A DNA stretch of 64,000 nucleotides, from positions 47,150 through 111,149 of the forward strand of contig NZ_JAYROR010000040.1 of NCBI RefSeq assembly GCF_041911615.1. Reading direction: 5' to 3'. Origin of the DNA: Zoogloea sp041911615 (GTDB taxonomy: Bacteria; Pseudomonadota; Gammaproteobacteria; Burkholderiales; Rhodocyclaceae). Below the pieces are notes generated by a model. That model ran no database searches. It had not been told where the DNA came from and saw nothing but the letters and a program-made list of their open reading frames with translations. Below, one piece after another: positions 53,089-62,101 of the stretch (positions are counted from its first letter, which is position 1; each line of letters starts with the position of its first letter). The translations under genes were made by a program, and so were the position numbers.

Positions 53089-54040
53089 ATTCCCTCTCCC
53101 GGGTTTGCTCGACGGCCGCCACGAAACCCGCCAGCTCGAGCGGCAACGGCGCCGTCAGTTCGATCGGCTGATCGGTCAGCGGATGACGGAAGGCCAGCCG
53201 GGCGGCGTGCAGGAACATCCGCTTGAGCCCCTCCTTCTCGAGCACCTTGTTGAGCGCGAAATCTCCGTACTTGTCGTCGCCGCAGAGCGGAAAACCCGCA
53301 TCGGTGAGGTGCACGCGGATCTGATGCGTTCGCCCCGTCTTCAGCTCCACCTCAAGCAGGCTGAAGCCCTGCCAGCGCCGCTGCAGGCGCACGATGCTGT
53401 GCGCCGGCTTGCCGTCGCGATGCACGCTGACGCGCCGCTCGCCGTTGTCGAGCAGGTACTTCTGCAGCGGCTGCCTGATGTGCTGCATCGGATTCAGCCA
53501 GCGACCGGACACCAGCGTCAGATAGCGCTTCTGCACTTTGCCGTCGCGCATCATGTCGTGCAGGACCGTGAGCGCGCTGCGCTTCTTGGCGACGATCAGG
53601 AGGCCCGACGTCTCCCGGTCGAGGCGATGCACCAGCTCGAGGAACTTCGCCTCCGGCCGCTGGCGCCGCAACTGCTCGATCACCCCGAAACTCACCCCGC
53701 TGCCGCCATGCACCGCCAGGCCGGCCGGCTTGTCGAGCACCAGCAGCGCGTCGTCCTCGAAGACGATGTCGAAGGGCTTGCCCACCGGCACCGGCGCCGC
53801 TGCCGGATCCTTCTCGGCCAGGCGGATCGGCGGAATGCGCACTTCGTCGCCGCCCTGCAACCGGTAGGTCTGGTCGACCCGACGACTATTCACGCGCACC
53901 TCGCCGCTGCGCAGGATGCGGTAGATGTGGCTCTTCGGCACGCCTTTGCAGATGCGCACCAGAAAGTTGTCGATGCGCTGCCCCGCACTGCCTTCATCGA
54001 CGCGTTCGTGACGTACTGCGGGAGCTTTACTCAAGGCCAT
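53081..54040 (-). CDS. rluC: 23S rRNA pseudouridine synthase RluC
   Basis: Makes pseudouridines in 23S rRNA (955, 2504 and 2580 in E. coli). 319 residues; N-terminal S4 domain (QRIDNFLVRICKGVPKSHIYRIL), catalytic Asp in LVHRLDRETSGLLIVAK, and RTHQIRVHLTDAGFPLCGDDKYGD. The ATG at 54040 (MALSKAP) precedes the S4 domain by a normal distance. Divergent from rne, as in E. coli. Confidence 0.95.
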   Translation of the reverse strand: MALSKAPAVRHERVDEGSAGQRIDNFLVRICKGVPKSHIYRILRSGEVRVNSRRVDQTYRLQGGDEVRIPPIRLAEKDPAAAPVPVGKPFDIVFEDDALLVLDKPAGLAVHGGSGVSFGVIEQLRRQRPEAKFLELVHRLDRETSGLLIVAKKRSALTVLHDMMRDGKVQKRYLTLVSGRWLNPMQHIRQPLQKYLLDNGERRVSVHRDGKPAHSIVRLQRRWQGFSLLEVELKTGRTHQIRVHLTDAGFPLCGDDKYGDFALNKVLEKEGLKRMFLHAARLAFRHPLTDQPIELTAPLPLELAGFVAAVEQTREREYG

Positions 54041-54728
54041 CTTTTTGAAATATACTGTTGAGCGGTTTTTTCGGTCCTGATGCGTCGCGCCCGCCACAAG
54101 GGTGTCATCCAAGGATTCAACACCGGCCCGTGCCGCGCCAGAGCGACTCAATATCGAGGACTCCACGCCGAGTTATCCGGCACCCTCAGCGCTCCCGAAA
54201 ACCACAGGAAGGTCCATCGCCGGACAAAAAGAGGGCGATGGTACTGTATTCGACACTAAACTTGTACCAATTGCGCACAGGCGCACACGCAGATTGACGG
54301 CCCTGAACCGGGGCCGCGAAGCAATCCCGGCGAGCTGGCCCGAGGTCGCAGCGCGGAACACAGCCGTACGCGAGCGTACGCCTCTTCTTCCGTGTCGTGC
54401 GAGACCAGGTGAAGCCCCGTGACCCTTCGCAGCCTCCCGGATGCAGGCATCGAGTCGCGATGGACAGAACCGGGCCCCGACGAGGGATGGCAGCCAGCTG
54501 AGAGCGGCGTGCATCCTAGCGTCGCCGGCCCGGAGGGTTCGCCGGACTCGTTGCCGCATCCCCAGCGTAGAACGCGGCTCAGGGTGCGATAGATGAACCC
54601 TCCACCCACTTTAGTTTGATTTCCCTTGAAGAAGGACCGGCTAGATCATCACGCCAAACTAAATCACCGCAGTTGAATGCGGTGGAGCGGTTCGTCCTGC
54701 CCGTGTGCCGCGCGGGAGAAAAAGACGA
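54041..54728 (+). promoter_or_regulatory. Long structured leader region of rne
   Basis: 688 bases separate rluC from rne with no convincing gene. A TATACT box at 54051-54056 and less clear ones near 54245 could start transcription. Visible stems: GTACGC/GCGTAC (54368-54381), a nine-base pair TTTAGTTTG/CAAACTAAA (54610-54618 with 54655-54663) enclosing a 36-base loop, and CACCGCA/TGCGGTG (54665-54684). The ribosome site GGGAG lies 54715-54719. RNase E controls its own message through 5' stem-loops in E. coli, so these stems may serve the same purpose. Confidence 0.6.
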
Positions 54729-57677
54729 ATGAAGCGCATGCTCTTCAATGCAACGCAGGCCGAGGAACTCCGCGTTGCCATTGTCGACGGTCAGAAACTG
54801 ATCGACCTCGACATTGAGTCGGCCGCCAAGGAACAACGCAAGAGCAACATCTACAAGGCCGTCATCACGCGCATCGAGCCCAGTCTCGAAGCCGCGTTTG
54901 TCGATTACGGCGCCGAGCGCCACGGCTTCCTGCCGTTCAAGGAAATCTCCCGTTCGTACTTCCAGCCCGGCGTCGAAGCCAGCCGCGCCTCGATCAAGGA
55001 AGCGCTGAAGGAAGGCCAGGAGCTGATCGTCCAGGTTGAGAAGGACGAGCGTGGCAACAAGGGCGCAGCCCTCACCACCTTCGTCTCCCTGGCCGGCCGC
55101 TACCTCGTTCTGATGCCCAACAACCCCCGTGGCGGCGGTGTCTCGCGCCGCGTCGAGGGCGACGAGCGCGCCGAACTGCGCGACGTCATGGACCAGCTCG
55201 AAGTGCCCGGCGGCATGAGCCTGATCGCCCGCACCGCCGCCATCGGCCGCACCGCCGAAGAGCTGCAGTGGGACTTGAACTACCTCCTGCAACTGTGGCG
55301 TGCCATCGACGGCGCCGCCCAGGCCCAGGAAGGCGCGTTCCTGATCTACCAGGAAGGCAGCCTCGTGATCCGCGCGATCCGCGACTACTTCCAGCCCGAC
55401 ATCGGCGAGATCCTGATCGACACCGACGACGTCTATGAGCAGGCGCGCCAGTTCATGGCCCACGTCATGCCGCAGAACGTGAACCGCGTGAAGCGCTACC
55501 ACGACGACGTGCCGCTGTTCTCGCGCTTCCAGATCGAACACCAGATCGAATCGGCTTACTCGCGCACCGTCAATCTGCCCTCCGGCGGCGCCATCGTCAT
55601 CGATCACACCGAAGCCCTGGTGTCCGTCGACGTAAACTCCGGCCGCGCCACCCGTGGCGCCGACATCGAGGAAACCGCGTTCAAGACCAACTGCGAAGCC
55701 GCCGACGAAGTGGCCCGCCAGCTGCGCCTGCGCGACCTCGGCGGCCTGATCGTCATCGACTTCATCGACATGGAGTCCCAGAAGAACCAGCGCGAAGTCG
55801 AGAACCGTCTGCGCGACGCCCTGCGCTACGACCGCGCCCGCGTCCAGACCGGCAAGATCAGCCGCTTCGGCCTGCTCGAGCTGTCCCGCCAGCGTCTGCG
55901 CCCGGCCCTCGCCGAGACCAGCTACATCCCGTGCCCGCGCTGCAATGGCACCGGCCACATCCGCAGCACCGAGTCGTCCGCGCTGCACATCCTGCGCATC
56001 CTCGAAGAAGAGGCGATGAAGGACAACACCGGCGCCCTGCACTGCCAGGTTCCGGTCGATGTCGCCACTTTCCTGCTCAACGAGAAGCGCGACGACATCG
56101 CCAAGATCGAAGTCCGTCACAAGGTCGGCCTGGTGCTGATCCCCAACCGCCATCTCGAAACCCCGCAGCACGAGATCGTCCGACTGCGCCACGACCAGCT
56201 CAACCAGGACGACAGCGCCGTCCCGAGTTATCGCATGGCCACCAAGCCGGCCGACGAGACCTATACCCCGCCGTCCGCCAACACCGACCGTCCGGCTCGC
56301 CAGGAAGCCGCGGTCAAGGGCATCACCCCGGACCAGCCGGCGCCCGTCGTCGAGCCCAAGGCCGCGCCTGCCCCGGCCCGGGTGCCGGAAAGCCAGCCCG
56401 GCCTGCTCGCCCGCATCTTCGCCTTCTTCCGCGGCGAGAAGCAGCCCGAGCCGGCGCCGGTTGTCGCCCAGCCCGAACCGCAACGCCGTGAAGCCCGCCC
56501 GCGCAACGAACGCGGCGGTCGCCGTGACGGTCGCGAAGGCGGTCGTGGCCGCCGTGACGGCCAGCGCGAGGAGCGCGGCGAACGAGGCGAACGCAACGAG
56601 AACCGCGAGAACCGCGAGGCCCGCAACAACGCGCCCGCCGAAGCCCAGGCCGAACAGCGCGAGAAGCCCCAGCGTCAACGCGGCGAACGCCAGGAGCGCG
56701 GTGAGCGTGCCGAACGCACCGAGCGCACCGAGCGCCCGGAACGCGAAGGCCGGGGTGAGCGTGGCGAACGCGGTCGCAACCGCAACGCCCAGGCATCGAA
56801 GCCGGCCGAGGCCGAAGGCGTCGCCACCAGCGCCGAGCAACTGACCACGGTTGCCGCGGTCGCCGCCGTCGCCAGCCCCGAAGGTGCGGCCCCTGCCGCC
56901 GCAGCCGAAGGTGAAGCCAGCGCCGAGCGCAGCCGCCGCGGTCGCCGCGGTCGTCGCGGCGGTCGTCGCAACGAGGAAGGCACCGGCACCGACGTCGCCG
57001 CCCAGGGTGAACTGGAAATCGGCGACCAGACCGTCGCGACCGCGCCCGTCGCAGCCACCGAAGCGAGCCCGGTGATCGAACCCGCACCGGTCGCCGAAGC
57101 CGCGCCGACCGCCCCCATGGCGGACGCCAGCGTCGAAGCCGTACCGGCCCCCGTCGTCGAGCCGACTGCGGCCGCGGCCGAAGTGGTCGTCGAGACCGCA
57201 GCCGTCAGCGAAGCGCCCGTCATCGCTCCGGAGCCGGTCTTCACTGCTGCCCCCGTCGAGGAGGACAGCGCGAAGCCCGACCTGATCGAGCAGGCGGTCG
57301 CCGCAGCCCGTGAAGCCGAAGTCGCGCCGGCTCCTGCCGTTGCGGCGGCGGTTGAAGCGCAGGTCTCCGAGGAAGCGGTCGCACCGGTCGCCCCTGCCCC
57401 CGTGGAAGTGCTTGCCGAGCCCGTCGTTGAAGCCGCGCCCGCAGTCGAAGCGCCTGCCGCCGAGCCGGTTGCCGAGGTCGTAGTCGAACCCGCTCCCGTC
57501 GCCGACCTCAACACCTCCCTGGAAGGGAGCGGCCTGGTGATGATCGAGACCCGCGCCGGCGCGACTCAGGCCTTCCAGCCCGAGCCGACGCCCGAACCGG
57601 TCCGCCGCCGCCGTCCGCGCACGCCGGCAGTCGTGGTCGACGAGCCGCTGGTCCAGGTGGAAACCGGCCAGAAATAA
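54729..57677 (+). CDS. rne: Ribonuclease E
   Basis: Endoribonuclease and scaffold of mRNA decay and rRNA/tRNA maturation, 982 residues. The catalytic half has an S1 domain (about 35-120), the 5'-sensor/RNase H-like region, catalytic Asp residues in HTEALVSVDVNSGRATRG and LGGLIVIDFIDM, and the zinc link CPRCNGTG (about 400). The C-terminal half (about 510-982) is disordered: an Arg/Glu-rich tract (repeats such as GERNENRENRE, ERAERTERTERPE) and then Ala/Pro/Val/Glu-rich sequence. The ATG at 54729 (MKRMLFNAT) matches the family. A strong bidirectional terminator follows. Confidence 0.97.
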   Translation: MKRMLFNATQAEELRVAIVDGQKLIDLDIESAAKEQRKSNIYKAVITRIEPSLEAAFVDYGAERHGFLPFKEISRSYFQPGVEASRASIKEALKEGQELIVQVEKDERGNKGAALTTFVSLAGRYLVLMPNNPRGGGVSRRVEGDERAELRDVMDQLEVPGGMSLIARTAAIGRTAEELQWDLNYLLQLWRAIDGAAQAQEGAFLIYQEGSLVIRAIRDYFQPDIGEILIDTDDVYEQARQFMAHVMPQNVNRVKRYHDDVPLFSRFQIEHQIESAYSRTVNLPSGGAIVIDHTEALVSVDVNSGRATRGADIEETAFKTNCEAADEVARQLRLRDLGGLIVIDFIDMESQKNQREVENRLRDALRYDRARVQTGKISRFGLLELSRQRLRPALAETSYIPCPRCNGTGHIRSTESSALHILRILEEEAMKDNTGALHCQVPVDVATFLLNEKRDDIAKIEVRHKVGLVLIPNRHLETPQHEIVRLRHDQLNQDDSAVPSYRMATKPADETYTPPSANTDRPARQEAAVKGITPDQPAPVVEPKAAPAPARVPESQPGLLARIFAFFRGEKQPEPAPVVAQPEPQRREARPRNERGGRRDGREGGRGRRDGQREERGERGERNENRENREARNNAPAEAQAEQREKPQRQRGERQERGERAERTERTERPEREGRGERGERGRNRNAQASKPAEAEGVATSAEQLTTVAAVAAVASPEGAAPAAAAEGEASAERSRRGRRGRRGGRRNEEGTGTDVAAQGELEIGDQTVATAPVAATEASPVIEPAPVAEAAPTAPMADASVEAVPAPVVEPTAAAAEVVVETAAVSEAPVIAPEPVFTAAPVEEDSAKPDLIEQAVAAAREAEVAPAPAVAAAVEAQVSEEAVAPVAPAPVEVLAEPVVEAAPAVEAPAAEPVAEVVVEPAPVADLNTSLEGSGLVMIETRAGATQAFQPEPTPEPVRRRRPRTPAVVVDEPLVQVETGQK

Positions 57678-57693
57678 TCTGGCCCACCCCAGC

Positions 57694-57727
57694 AAAAAGC
57701 CAGCCCCGTGGGGCTGGCTTTTTTTTT
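57694..57727. terminator. Bidirectional intrinsic terminator between rne and a phosphatase gene
   Basis: AGCCAGCCCC and GGGGCTGGCT pair perfectly around a two-base centre (57698-57719), with five As before and nine Ts after, so it serves both converging genes. Confidence 0.9.
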
Positions 57728-57783
57728 GTTGGTCACGGGCGGGAAAAACGTCTGGCCGCAGCCCCGTGGTAGGCGAATTTCGA

Positions 57784-58275
57784 TCAGCCAGCCGACTGGC
57801 GCCGCCGGTCGACTTCCGGGCGAATCTCCTCGATCAGCCCCTGAACGGCATCCTCGCACAGGTCGAGCACGGCATCGAAGCCGGTGATCCCGCCGTAGTA
57901 CGGATCGGGCACGTCGTCGCGGCGCGAACGCTGGGCGAAACTCATGAACATCCGAACCTTGTGCTTGCAGCCTTCGGGCGCGCGGTCGCGCAGGTAGTGG
58001 AAGTGGTCGCGGTCCATCGCCAGCAGCAGGTCGAATTCGGCGTAATCCTTGGGCTGAACCTTGCGCGCGCGCAGGCGCGACAAGTCGTAACCCCGGCGCA
58101 GGGCCGCGGTTTGAGTACGTGGATCCGGTGCCTCGCCCACGTGGTAACCCTGGATGCCGGCGGAATCGACGCCCACGATATCATCGAGCCCGGCCATGGC
58201 CAGCCAGCGACGCGCGACGCCCTCCGCCGTCGGCGACCGGCAGATATTGCCGGTGCAGACAAACAGTATTTTCAT
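57784..58275 (-). CDS. Low-molecular-weight protein tyrosine phosphatase
   Basis: A 163-residue cysteine phosphatase. The P-loop VCTGNICRSPTAEG with catalytic Cys is right at the N-terminus (MKILFV), and the general acid Asp is in VPDPYYGGITGFD. The ATG at 58275 is the only start consistent with the fold. Related enzymes act on protein tyrosine-phosphate, sometimes in polysaccharide export, but no such genes are adjacent. Confidence 0.94.
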   Translation of the reverse strand: MKILFVCTGNICRSPTAEGVARRWLAMAGLDDIVGVDSAGIQGYHVGEAPDPRTQTAALRRGYDLSRLRARKVQPKDYAEFDLLLAMDRDHFHYLRDRAPEGCKHKVRMFMSFAQRSRRDDVPDPYYGGITGFDAVLDLCEDAVQGLIEEIRPEVDRRRQSAG

Positions 58276-58354
58276 TATCGGTGTCCCTCCTGACGGCAAT
58301 TTAAGCAGCCGACGGGCGGAACGTACAAGGGCAAGGACCAATTTTTCGCCTCTC

Positions 58355-60430
58355 TCAGCCAGGGGCGCCCGGTCGGGCAGCGTCGTGGGCATCTGCGCCG
58401 AAAGCCTGCTGGCGCAGTTTGAACAGCTTGTCGCGGGCAGCGGCCGCCTTCTCGAACTCCAGGTTGCGGGCGTGCTCCTGCATTTCCTTCTCAAGCTGGC
58501 GGATCGTTCGGGCCAGCGCCTTTTCGTCGAGGGCCGCGTAGTCGGCCCGAGCATCGGCAGGCACCGTGCCGGCATCGCCTGACGATGCATCATAGACACC
58601 GTCGATGATGTCCTTTATGCGCTTTATCACGGACTTGGGCGTAATCCCATGCGCCTCGTTGAAGGCGATCTGCTTGGCGCGACGACGTTCGGTCTCGCCG
58701 ATCGCGGCCTTCATCGAATCGGTGATCCGATCGGCGTAGAGGATTGCCGTGCCGTGCAGGTGACGGGCCGCGCGGCCGATGGTCTGGATGAGCGAACGCT
58801 CGGAGCGCAGGAAGCCCTCCTTGTCCGCATCGAGGATCGCCACCAGCGACACTTCGGGGATATCGAGACCTTCCCGCAGGAGGTTGATGCCCACCAGCAC
58901 GTCGAACTCGCCAAGACGCAGGTCGCGGATGATCTCGACGCGCTCGACGGTGTCGATGTCGGAGTGCAGATAACGCACACGAATGCCGTTCTCGGCCAGG
59001 TATTCGGTCAGATCCTCGGCAAGCCGCTTGGTAAGCACGGTGACGAGCACCCGTTCGGTCGCAGCCAGCCGCTTCTTGATCTCGCCGAGCAGGTCGTCCA
59101 CCTGAGTGGACGCCGGCCGCACGATGATGATCGGATCCACCAGCCCGGTCGGGCGCACCACCTGCTCCACCACCTGTCCCTGATGCTCCTTCTCGTAGGC
59201 CGCCGGCGTGGCCGAGACGAACACGGTCTGGGGCAGCAGGCGCTCGAACTCCTCGAACTTGAGCGGCCGGTTATCCAGTGCCGACGGCAGCCGGAAGCCG
59301 TATTCGACGAGGTTCTCCTTGCGCGATCGGTCGCCCTTGTACATCGCGCCCACCTGGCCGATCGAAACGTGGGATTCGTCAATGAACATCAGGCCGTCGG
59401 CCGGCAGGTAGTCGATCAGCGTCGGCGGCGCGGCGCCAGGCTCGCGGCCCGACAGATGGCGCGAGTAGTTCTCGATGCCCTTGCAGAAACCCAGCTCGTT
59501 GAGCATTTCCAGATCGAAGCGGGTGCGTTGCTCGATGCGCTGAGCCTCGACGAGCTTGCCCTGCTTCTGGAAGACCTCGATGCGCTCGCGCAGCTCGTCC
59601 TTGATGCCCTCGATGGCCTTCAACACGGTGGCCCGCGGCGTCACGTAGTGGCTCGACGGATACACCGTGAAGCGCACGATCTTCTGTTTGAGGTGGCCGG
59701 TGAGCGGATCGAACAGCGTGAGGTGCTCGATCTCGTCGTCGAACATCTCGACGCGCAGCGCGTACTCGGCGTTTTCCGCCGGGAAGATGTCGATCACGTC
59801 GCCGCGCACCCGGAAGGTGCCGCGCTTGAAGTCGATGTCGGCCCGGTCGTACTGCATCGCCACCAGGCGCTGCACCAGATCCCGGTGAGCCATCTGCTCG
59901 CCCTCGCGCAGGTGCAGCACCATCGCGTGGTAATCGCCCGGATCGCCGATACCGTAGATGCACGACACCGACGCCACGATCACCACGTCGCGGCGCTCCA
60001 TCAGGCTCTTGGTGGCCGACAGGCGCATCTGCTCGATGTGCTCGTTGATCGACGAATCCTTCTCGATGAAGAGATCCCGCGACGGCACGTAGGCCTCGGG
60101 CTGGTAGTAGTCGTAGTAGCTGACGAAGTACTCCACCGCGTTCTCGGGGAAGAATTCGCGAAACTCAGAATACAGCTGCGCCGCCAGCGTCTTGTTGTGG
60201 GCCAGCACCAGCGCGGGGCGGCCACAGCGGGCGATGACATTGGCCATGGTGTAGGTCTTGCCCGAGCCCGTCACGCCAAGCAGCGTCTGGAACATCAAGC
60301 CGTCGCCGATACCCTCGACGAGCTGGCGGATCGCCTCTGGCTGGTCGCCGCCAGGCGGAAAAGGTTGATGAAGCCGGAACGGGCTTCCCTCGAAAACCAC
60401 CACACGCCCGCTATCGGATTGATCGGCCAT
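58355..60430 (-). CDS. uvrB: Excinuclease ABC subunit B
   Basis: DNA damage recognition helicase of nucleotide excision repair, 691 residues. Walker A LLGVTGSGKTYTMANV, beta-hairpin region YYDYYQPEAYVPSRDLFIEK, DEAD-box-like FIDESHVSIGQV, helicase motif VI QTIGRAARH and a C-terminal UVR domain (LEKEMQEHARNLEFEKAAAARD). The ATG at 60430 (MADQSDSGRV) is chosen over a longer frame without conservation. Divergent from the aminotransferase gene. Confidence 0.97.
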   Translation of the reverse strand: MADQSDSGRVVVFEGSPFRLHQPFPPGGDQPEAIRQLVEGIGDGLMFQTLLGVTGSGKTYTMANVIARCGRPALVLAHNKTLAAQLYSEFREFFPENAVEYFVSYYDYYQPEAYVPSRDLFIEKDSSINEHIEQMRLSATKSLMERRDVVIVASVSCIYGIGDPGDYHAMVLHLREGEQMAHRDLVQRLVAMQYDRADIDFKRGTFRVRGDVIDIFPAENAEYALRVEMFDDEIEHLTLFDPLTGHLKQKIVRFTVYPSSHYVTPRATVLKAIEGIKDELRERIEVFQKQGKLVEAQRIEQRTRFDLEMLNELGFCKGIENYSRHLSGREPGAAPPTLIDYLPADGLMFIDESHVSIGQVGAMYKGDRSRKENLVEYGFRLPSALDNRPLKFEEFERLLPQTVFVSATPAAYEKEHQGQVVEQVVRPTGLVDPIIIVRPASTQVDDLLGEIKKRLAATERVLVTVLTKRLAEDLTEYLAENGIRVRYLHSDIDTVERVEIIRDLRLGEFDVLVGINLLREGLDIPEVSLVAILDADKEGFLRSERSLIQTIGRAARHLHGTAILYADRITDSMKAAIGETERRRAKQIAFNEAHGITPKSVIKRIKDIIDGVYDASSGDAGTVPADARADYAALDEKALARTIRQLEKEMQEHARNLEFEKAAAARDKLFKLRQQAFGADAHDAARPGAPG

Positions 60431-60447
60431 GATAAAATTACACGTTG

Positions 60448-60471
60448 AAGTTGAATCTACGAGTTCAACTT
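60448..60471. promoter_or_regulatory. 8-8-8 palindrome upstream of uvrB
   Basis: AAGTTGAA (60448-60455) and TTCAACTT (60464-60471) are perfect inverted repeats around eight bases, 18 bases from the uvrB ATG and about 78 bases from the opposing aminotransferase ATG. It does not match the CTGT-N8-ACAG LexA box. A regulator of either gene could bind here. Confidence 0.45.
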
Positions 60472-60548
60472 TACTCGATAAATTCGAATTATCGCCCAAG
60501 CGGCGCGTTTAAAGCGCCCCGCTTCCCTTCGCCCCTTCTGGAGACCCC

Positions 60549-61757
60549 ATGAGCTCTTCGATCTTTGCTGCGGTGGAACTGGCCCCCCGCGATCCGATTC
60601 TTGGCCTGAACGAAGCCTTCAACGCGGATACCCGCAGCACCAAGGTCAACCTCGGCGTTGGCGTCTACTTCGACGACAACGGCAAGATCCCCCTCCTCGG
60701 CGCCGTCAAGACGGCCGAGAAGGCCCGCCTCGAGGCCGCCCCGCCCCGTGGCTACCAGCCCATCGAAGGCCCGGCTGCCTACAACAACGCCGTGCAGAAC
60801 CTGCTGTTCGGTGCCGACAGCACCCTCATCCGTGACGGCCGTGTCGTCACCGCCCAGGCCCTCGGCGGCACCGGCGCCCTGCGCATCGGCGCCGACCTCA
60901 TCAAGCGCGTCGTGCCGGGCGCTACCGTCTACATCTCCGACCCGAGCTGGGAAAACCACCGCGCCCTGTTCGAAGCCGCCGGCTTCCCGGTCGAGACCTA
61001 CCCGTACTACAACCCGGAAACCCGCGGTGCCAACGCCGAGGCGATGATCGCCAAGCTGAACAGCCTGCCGGCCGGTTCCGTGATCGTGCTGCACGCCTGT
61101 TGCCACAACCCCACCGGCGCCGACCTCACCGAAGCCCAGTGGGCCGAAGTGGTCAAGGCCTGCGCGGCCCGCGGCCTGATCCCCTTCCTCGACATGGCCT
61201 ACCAGGGCTTCGCCGACGGCATCGAGCCGGACGCCGTCGCGGTGAACCTGTTCTCCGCCTCCGGCCTGTCCTTCTTCGTCTCCAGCTCCTTCTCCAAGAG
61301 CTTCTCGCTGTACGGCGAGCGCGTCGGCGCCCTGTCCATCGTCACCCAGAGCAAGGACGAATCCGCCCGCGTGCTCTCGCAGCTCAAGCGCGTGATCCGC
61401 ACCAACTACTCCAACCCGCCGATCCATGGCGGCGCGGTCGTGGCTGCCGTGCTGTCCACCCCCGAACTGCGCACCCAATGGGAAGCCGAGCTTGCCGGCA
61501 TGCGCGACCGCATCCGCGCCATGCGCACCGGCCTCGTCGAGCAACTGGCCGCCCGCAAGGTCGACCAGGACTTCTCCTTCGTCATCAAGCAGCGCGGCAT
61601 GTTCTCCTACACCGGCCTCTCCGCCGCCCAGGTCGAACGCATGAAAGACGAGTTCGGCATCTACGCCGTCGGCACCGGCCGCATCTGCCTGGCCGCGCTC
61701 AACAGCAAGAACCTCGATTACGTCGCCGACGCCATCGCCGCCGTCATCAAGGCCTAA
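60549..61757 (+). CDS. tyrB: Aromatic/aspartate aminotransferase (TyrB/AspC family)
   Basis: PLP-dependent class I aminotransferase, 402 residues. Substrate-binding VNLGVGVYFDDNGKIPLL, HACCHNPTGADLT, DMAYQGFADG, and the PLP lysine in SSSFSKSFSLYGERVGAL. The Ib subfamily (AspC/TyrB) is clear from these motifs; whether aspartate or aromatic amino acids are preferred cannot be read. Phenylpyruvate from such an enzyme could feed phenylacetate, which is only a possibility. Confidence 0.93.
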   Translation: MSSSIFAAVELAPRDPILGLNEAFNADTRSTKVNLGVGVYFDDNGKIPLLGAVKTAEKARLEAAPPRGYQPIEGPAAYNNAVQNLLFGADSTLIRDGRVVTAQALGGTGALRIGADLIKRVVPGATVYISDPSWENHRALFEAAGFPVETYPYYNPETRGANAEAMIAKLNSLPAGSVIVLHACCHNPTGADLTEAQWAEVVKACAARGLIPFLDMAYQGFADGIEPDAVAVNLFSASGLSFFVSSSFSKSFSLYGERVGALSIVTQSKDESARVLSQLKRVIRTNYSNPPIHGGAVVAAVLSTPELRTQWEAELAGMRDRIRAMRTGLVEQLAARKVDQDFSFVIKQRGMFSYTGLSAAQVERMKDEFGIYAVGTGRICLAALNSKNLDYVADAIAAVIKA

Positions 61758-61815
61758 GCTGCACCGTTTCACCCGCACCCGGTTCGCCGGGGGCAAAAAA
61801 AGCGCGCAAAAGGTC

Positions 61816-61844
61816 TTGACGCAATCAAGGCTGGCAACTAAAAT
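61816..61844 (+). promoter_or_regulatory. Sigma-70 promoter of the tRNA-Asn genes
   Basis: TTGACG (61816-61821) and TAAAAT (61839-61844), 17 bases apart, followed by a GC-rich discriminator (GCGCGC) typical of stable RNA promoters, 12 bases before the first tRNA. Confidence 0.8.
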
Positions 61845-61856
61845 GCGCGCCTCTGT

Positions 61857-61932
61857 TCCTCGATAGCTCAGTCGGTAGAGCGCCGGACTGTTAATCCGTA
61901 GGTCCCTGGTTCGAGCCCAGGTCGAGGAGCCA
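61857..61932 (+). tRNA. tRNA-Asn (GTT)
   Basis: A 76-base cloverleaf with encoded CCA: acceptor TCCTCGA/TCGAGGA, D-arm AGCTCAGTCGGTAGAGC, anticodon loop CTGTTAATC (GTT), T-arm CTGGTTCGAGCCCAG. Identical to the next copy. Confidence 0.97.
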
Positions 61933-61981
61933 GAAAAATTTGCGGTGATGTGTCCCTCGGACGCATGACCAACCCGTCAGA

Positions 61982-62057
61982 TCCTCGATAGCTCAGTCGG
62001 TAGAGCGCCGGACTGTTAATCCGTAGGTCCCTGGTTCGAGCCCAGGTCGAGGAGCCA
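61982..62057 (+). tRNA. tRNA-Asn (GTT), second identical copy
   Basis: An exact 76-base duplicate of the tRNA-Asn at 61857-61932, 49 bases downstream and presumably on the same transcript. It is followed by an intrinsic terminator. The 3' end is the last housekeeping gene before the accessory-looking right end. Confidence 0.97.
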
Positions 62058-62071
62058 AGACAAGCAAGCAG

Positions 62072-62101
62072 AAAAGCCAATCCTTCGGGGTTGGCTTTTT
62101 T
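62072..62101 (+). terminator. Intrinsic terminator of the tRNA-Asn transcript
   Basis: AGCCAATCC and GGGTTGGCT form a stem with a TTCG tetraloop (62075-62096), followed by Ts through 62101. Confidence 0.85.

Noticed and set aside
54240..54600. RNase P RNA or another known structured RNA in the rne leader
   Set aside because: The conserved GAGGAAAGTCCGGGC-type core of RNase P RNA is not found on either strand, and no other known RNA family could be recognised.
54579..57695. A 1038-codon open frame on the minus strand opposite rne
   Set aside because: It is the complement of the RNase E gene. Its Gly/Arg/Asp-rich composition is what GC-rich codons give in antisense, and no family motif or ribosome site is present.
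60448..60471. LexA (SOS) box before uvrB
   Set aside because: The palindrome is AAGTTGAA-N8-TTCAACTT and does not contain CTGT/ACAG; kept only as an unassigned operator candidate.
61857..62057. Assembly error as the cause of the tandem tRNA-Asn genes
   Set aside because: The sequences before and after each copy differ and only one has a terminator, as expected of a real tandem pair; read depth would settle it.
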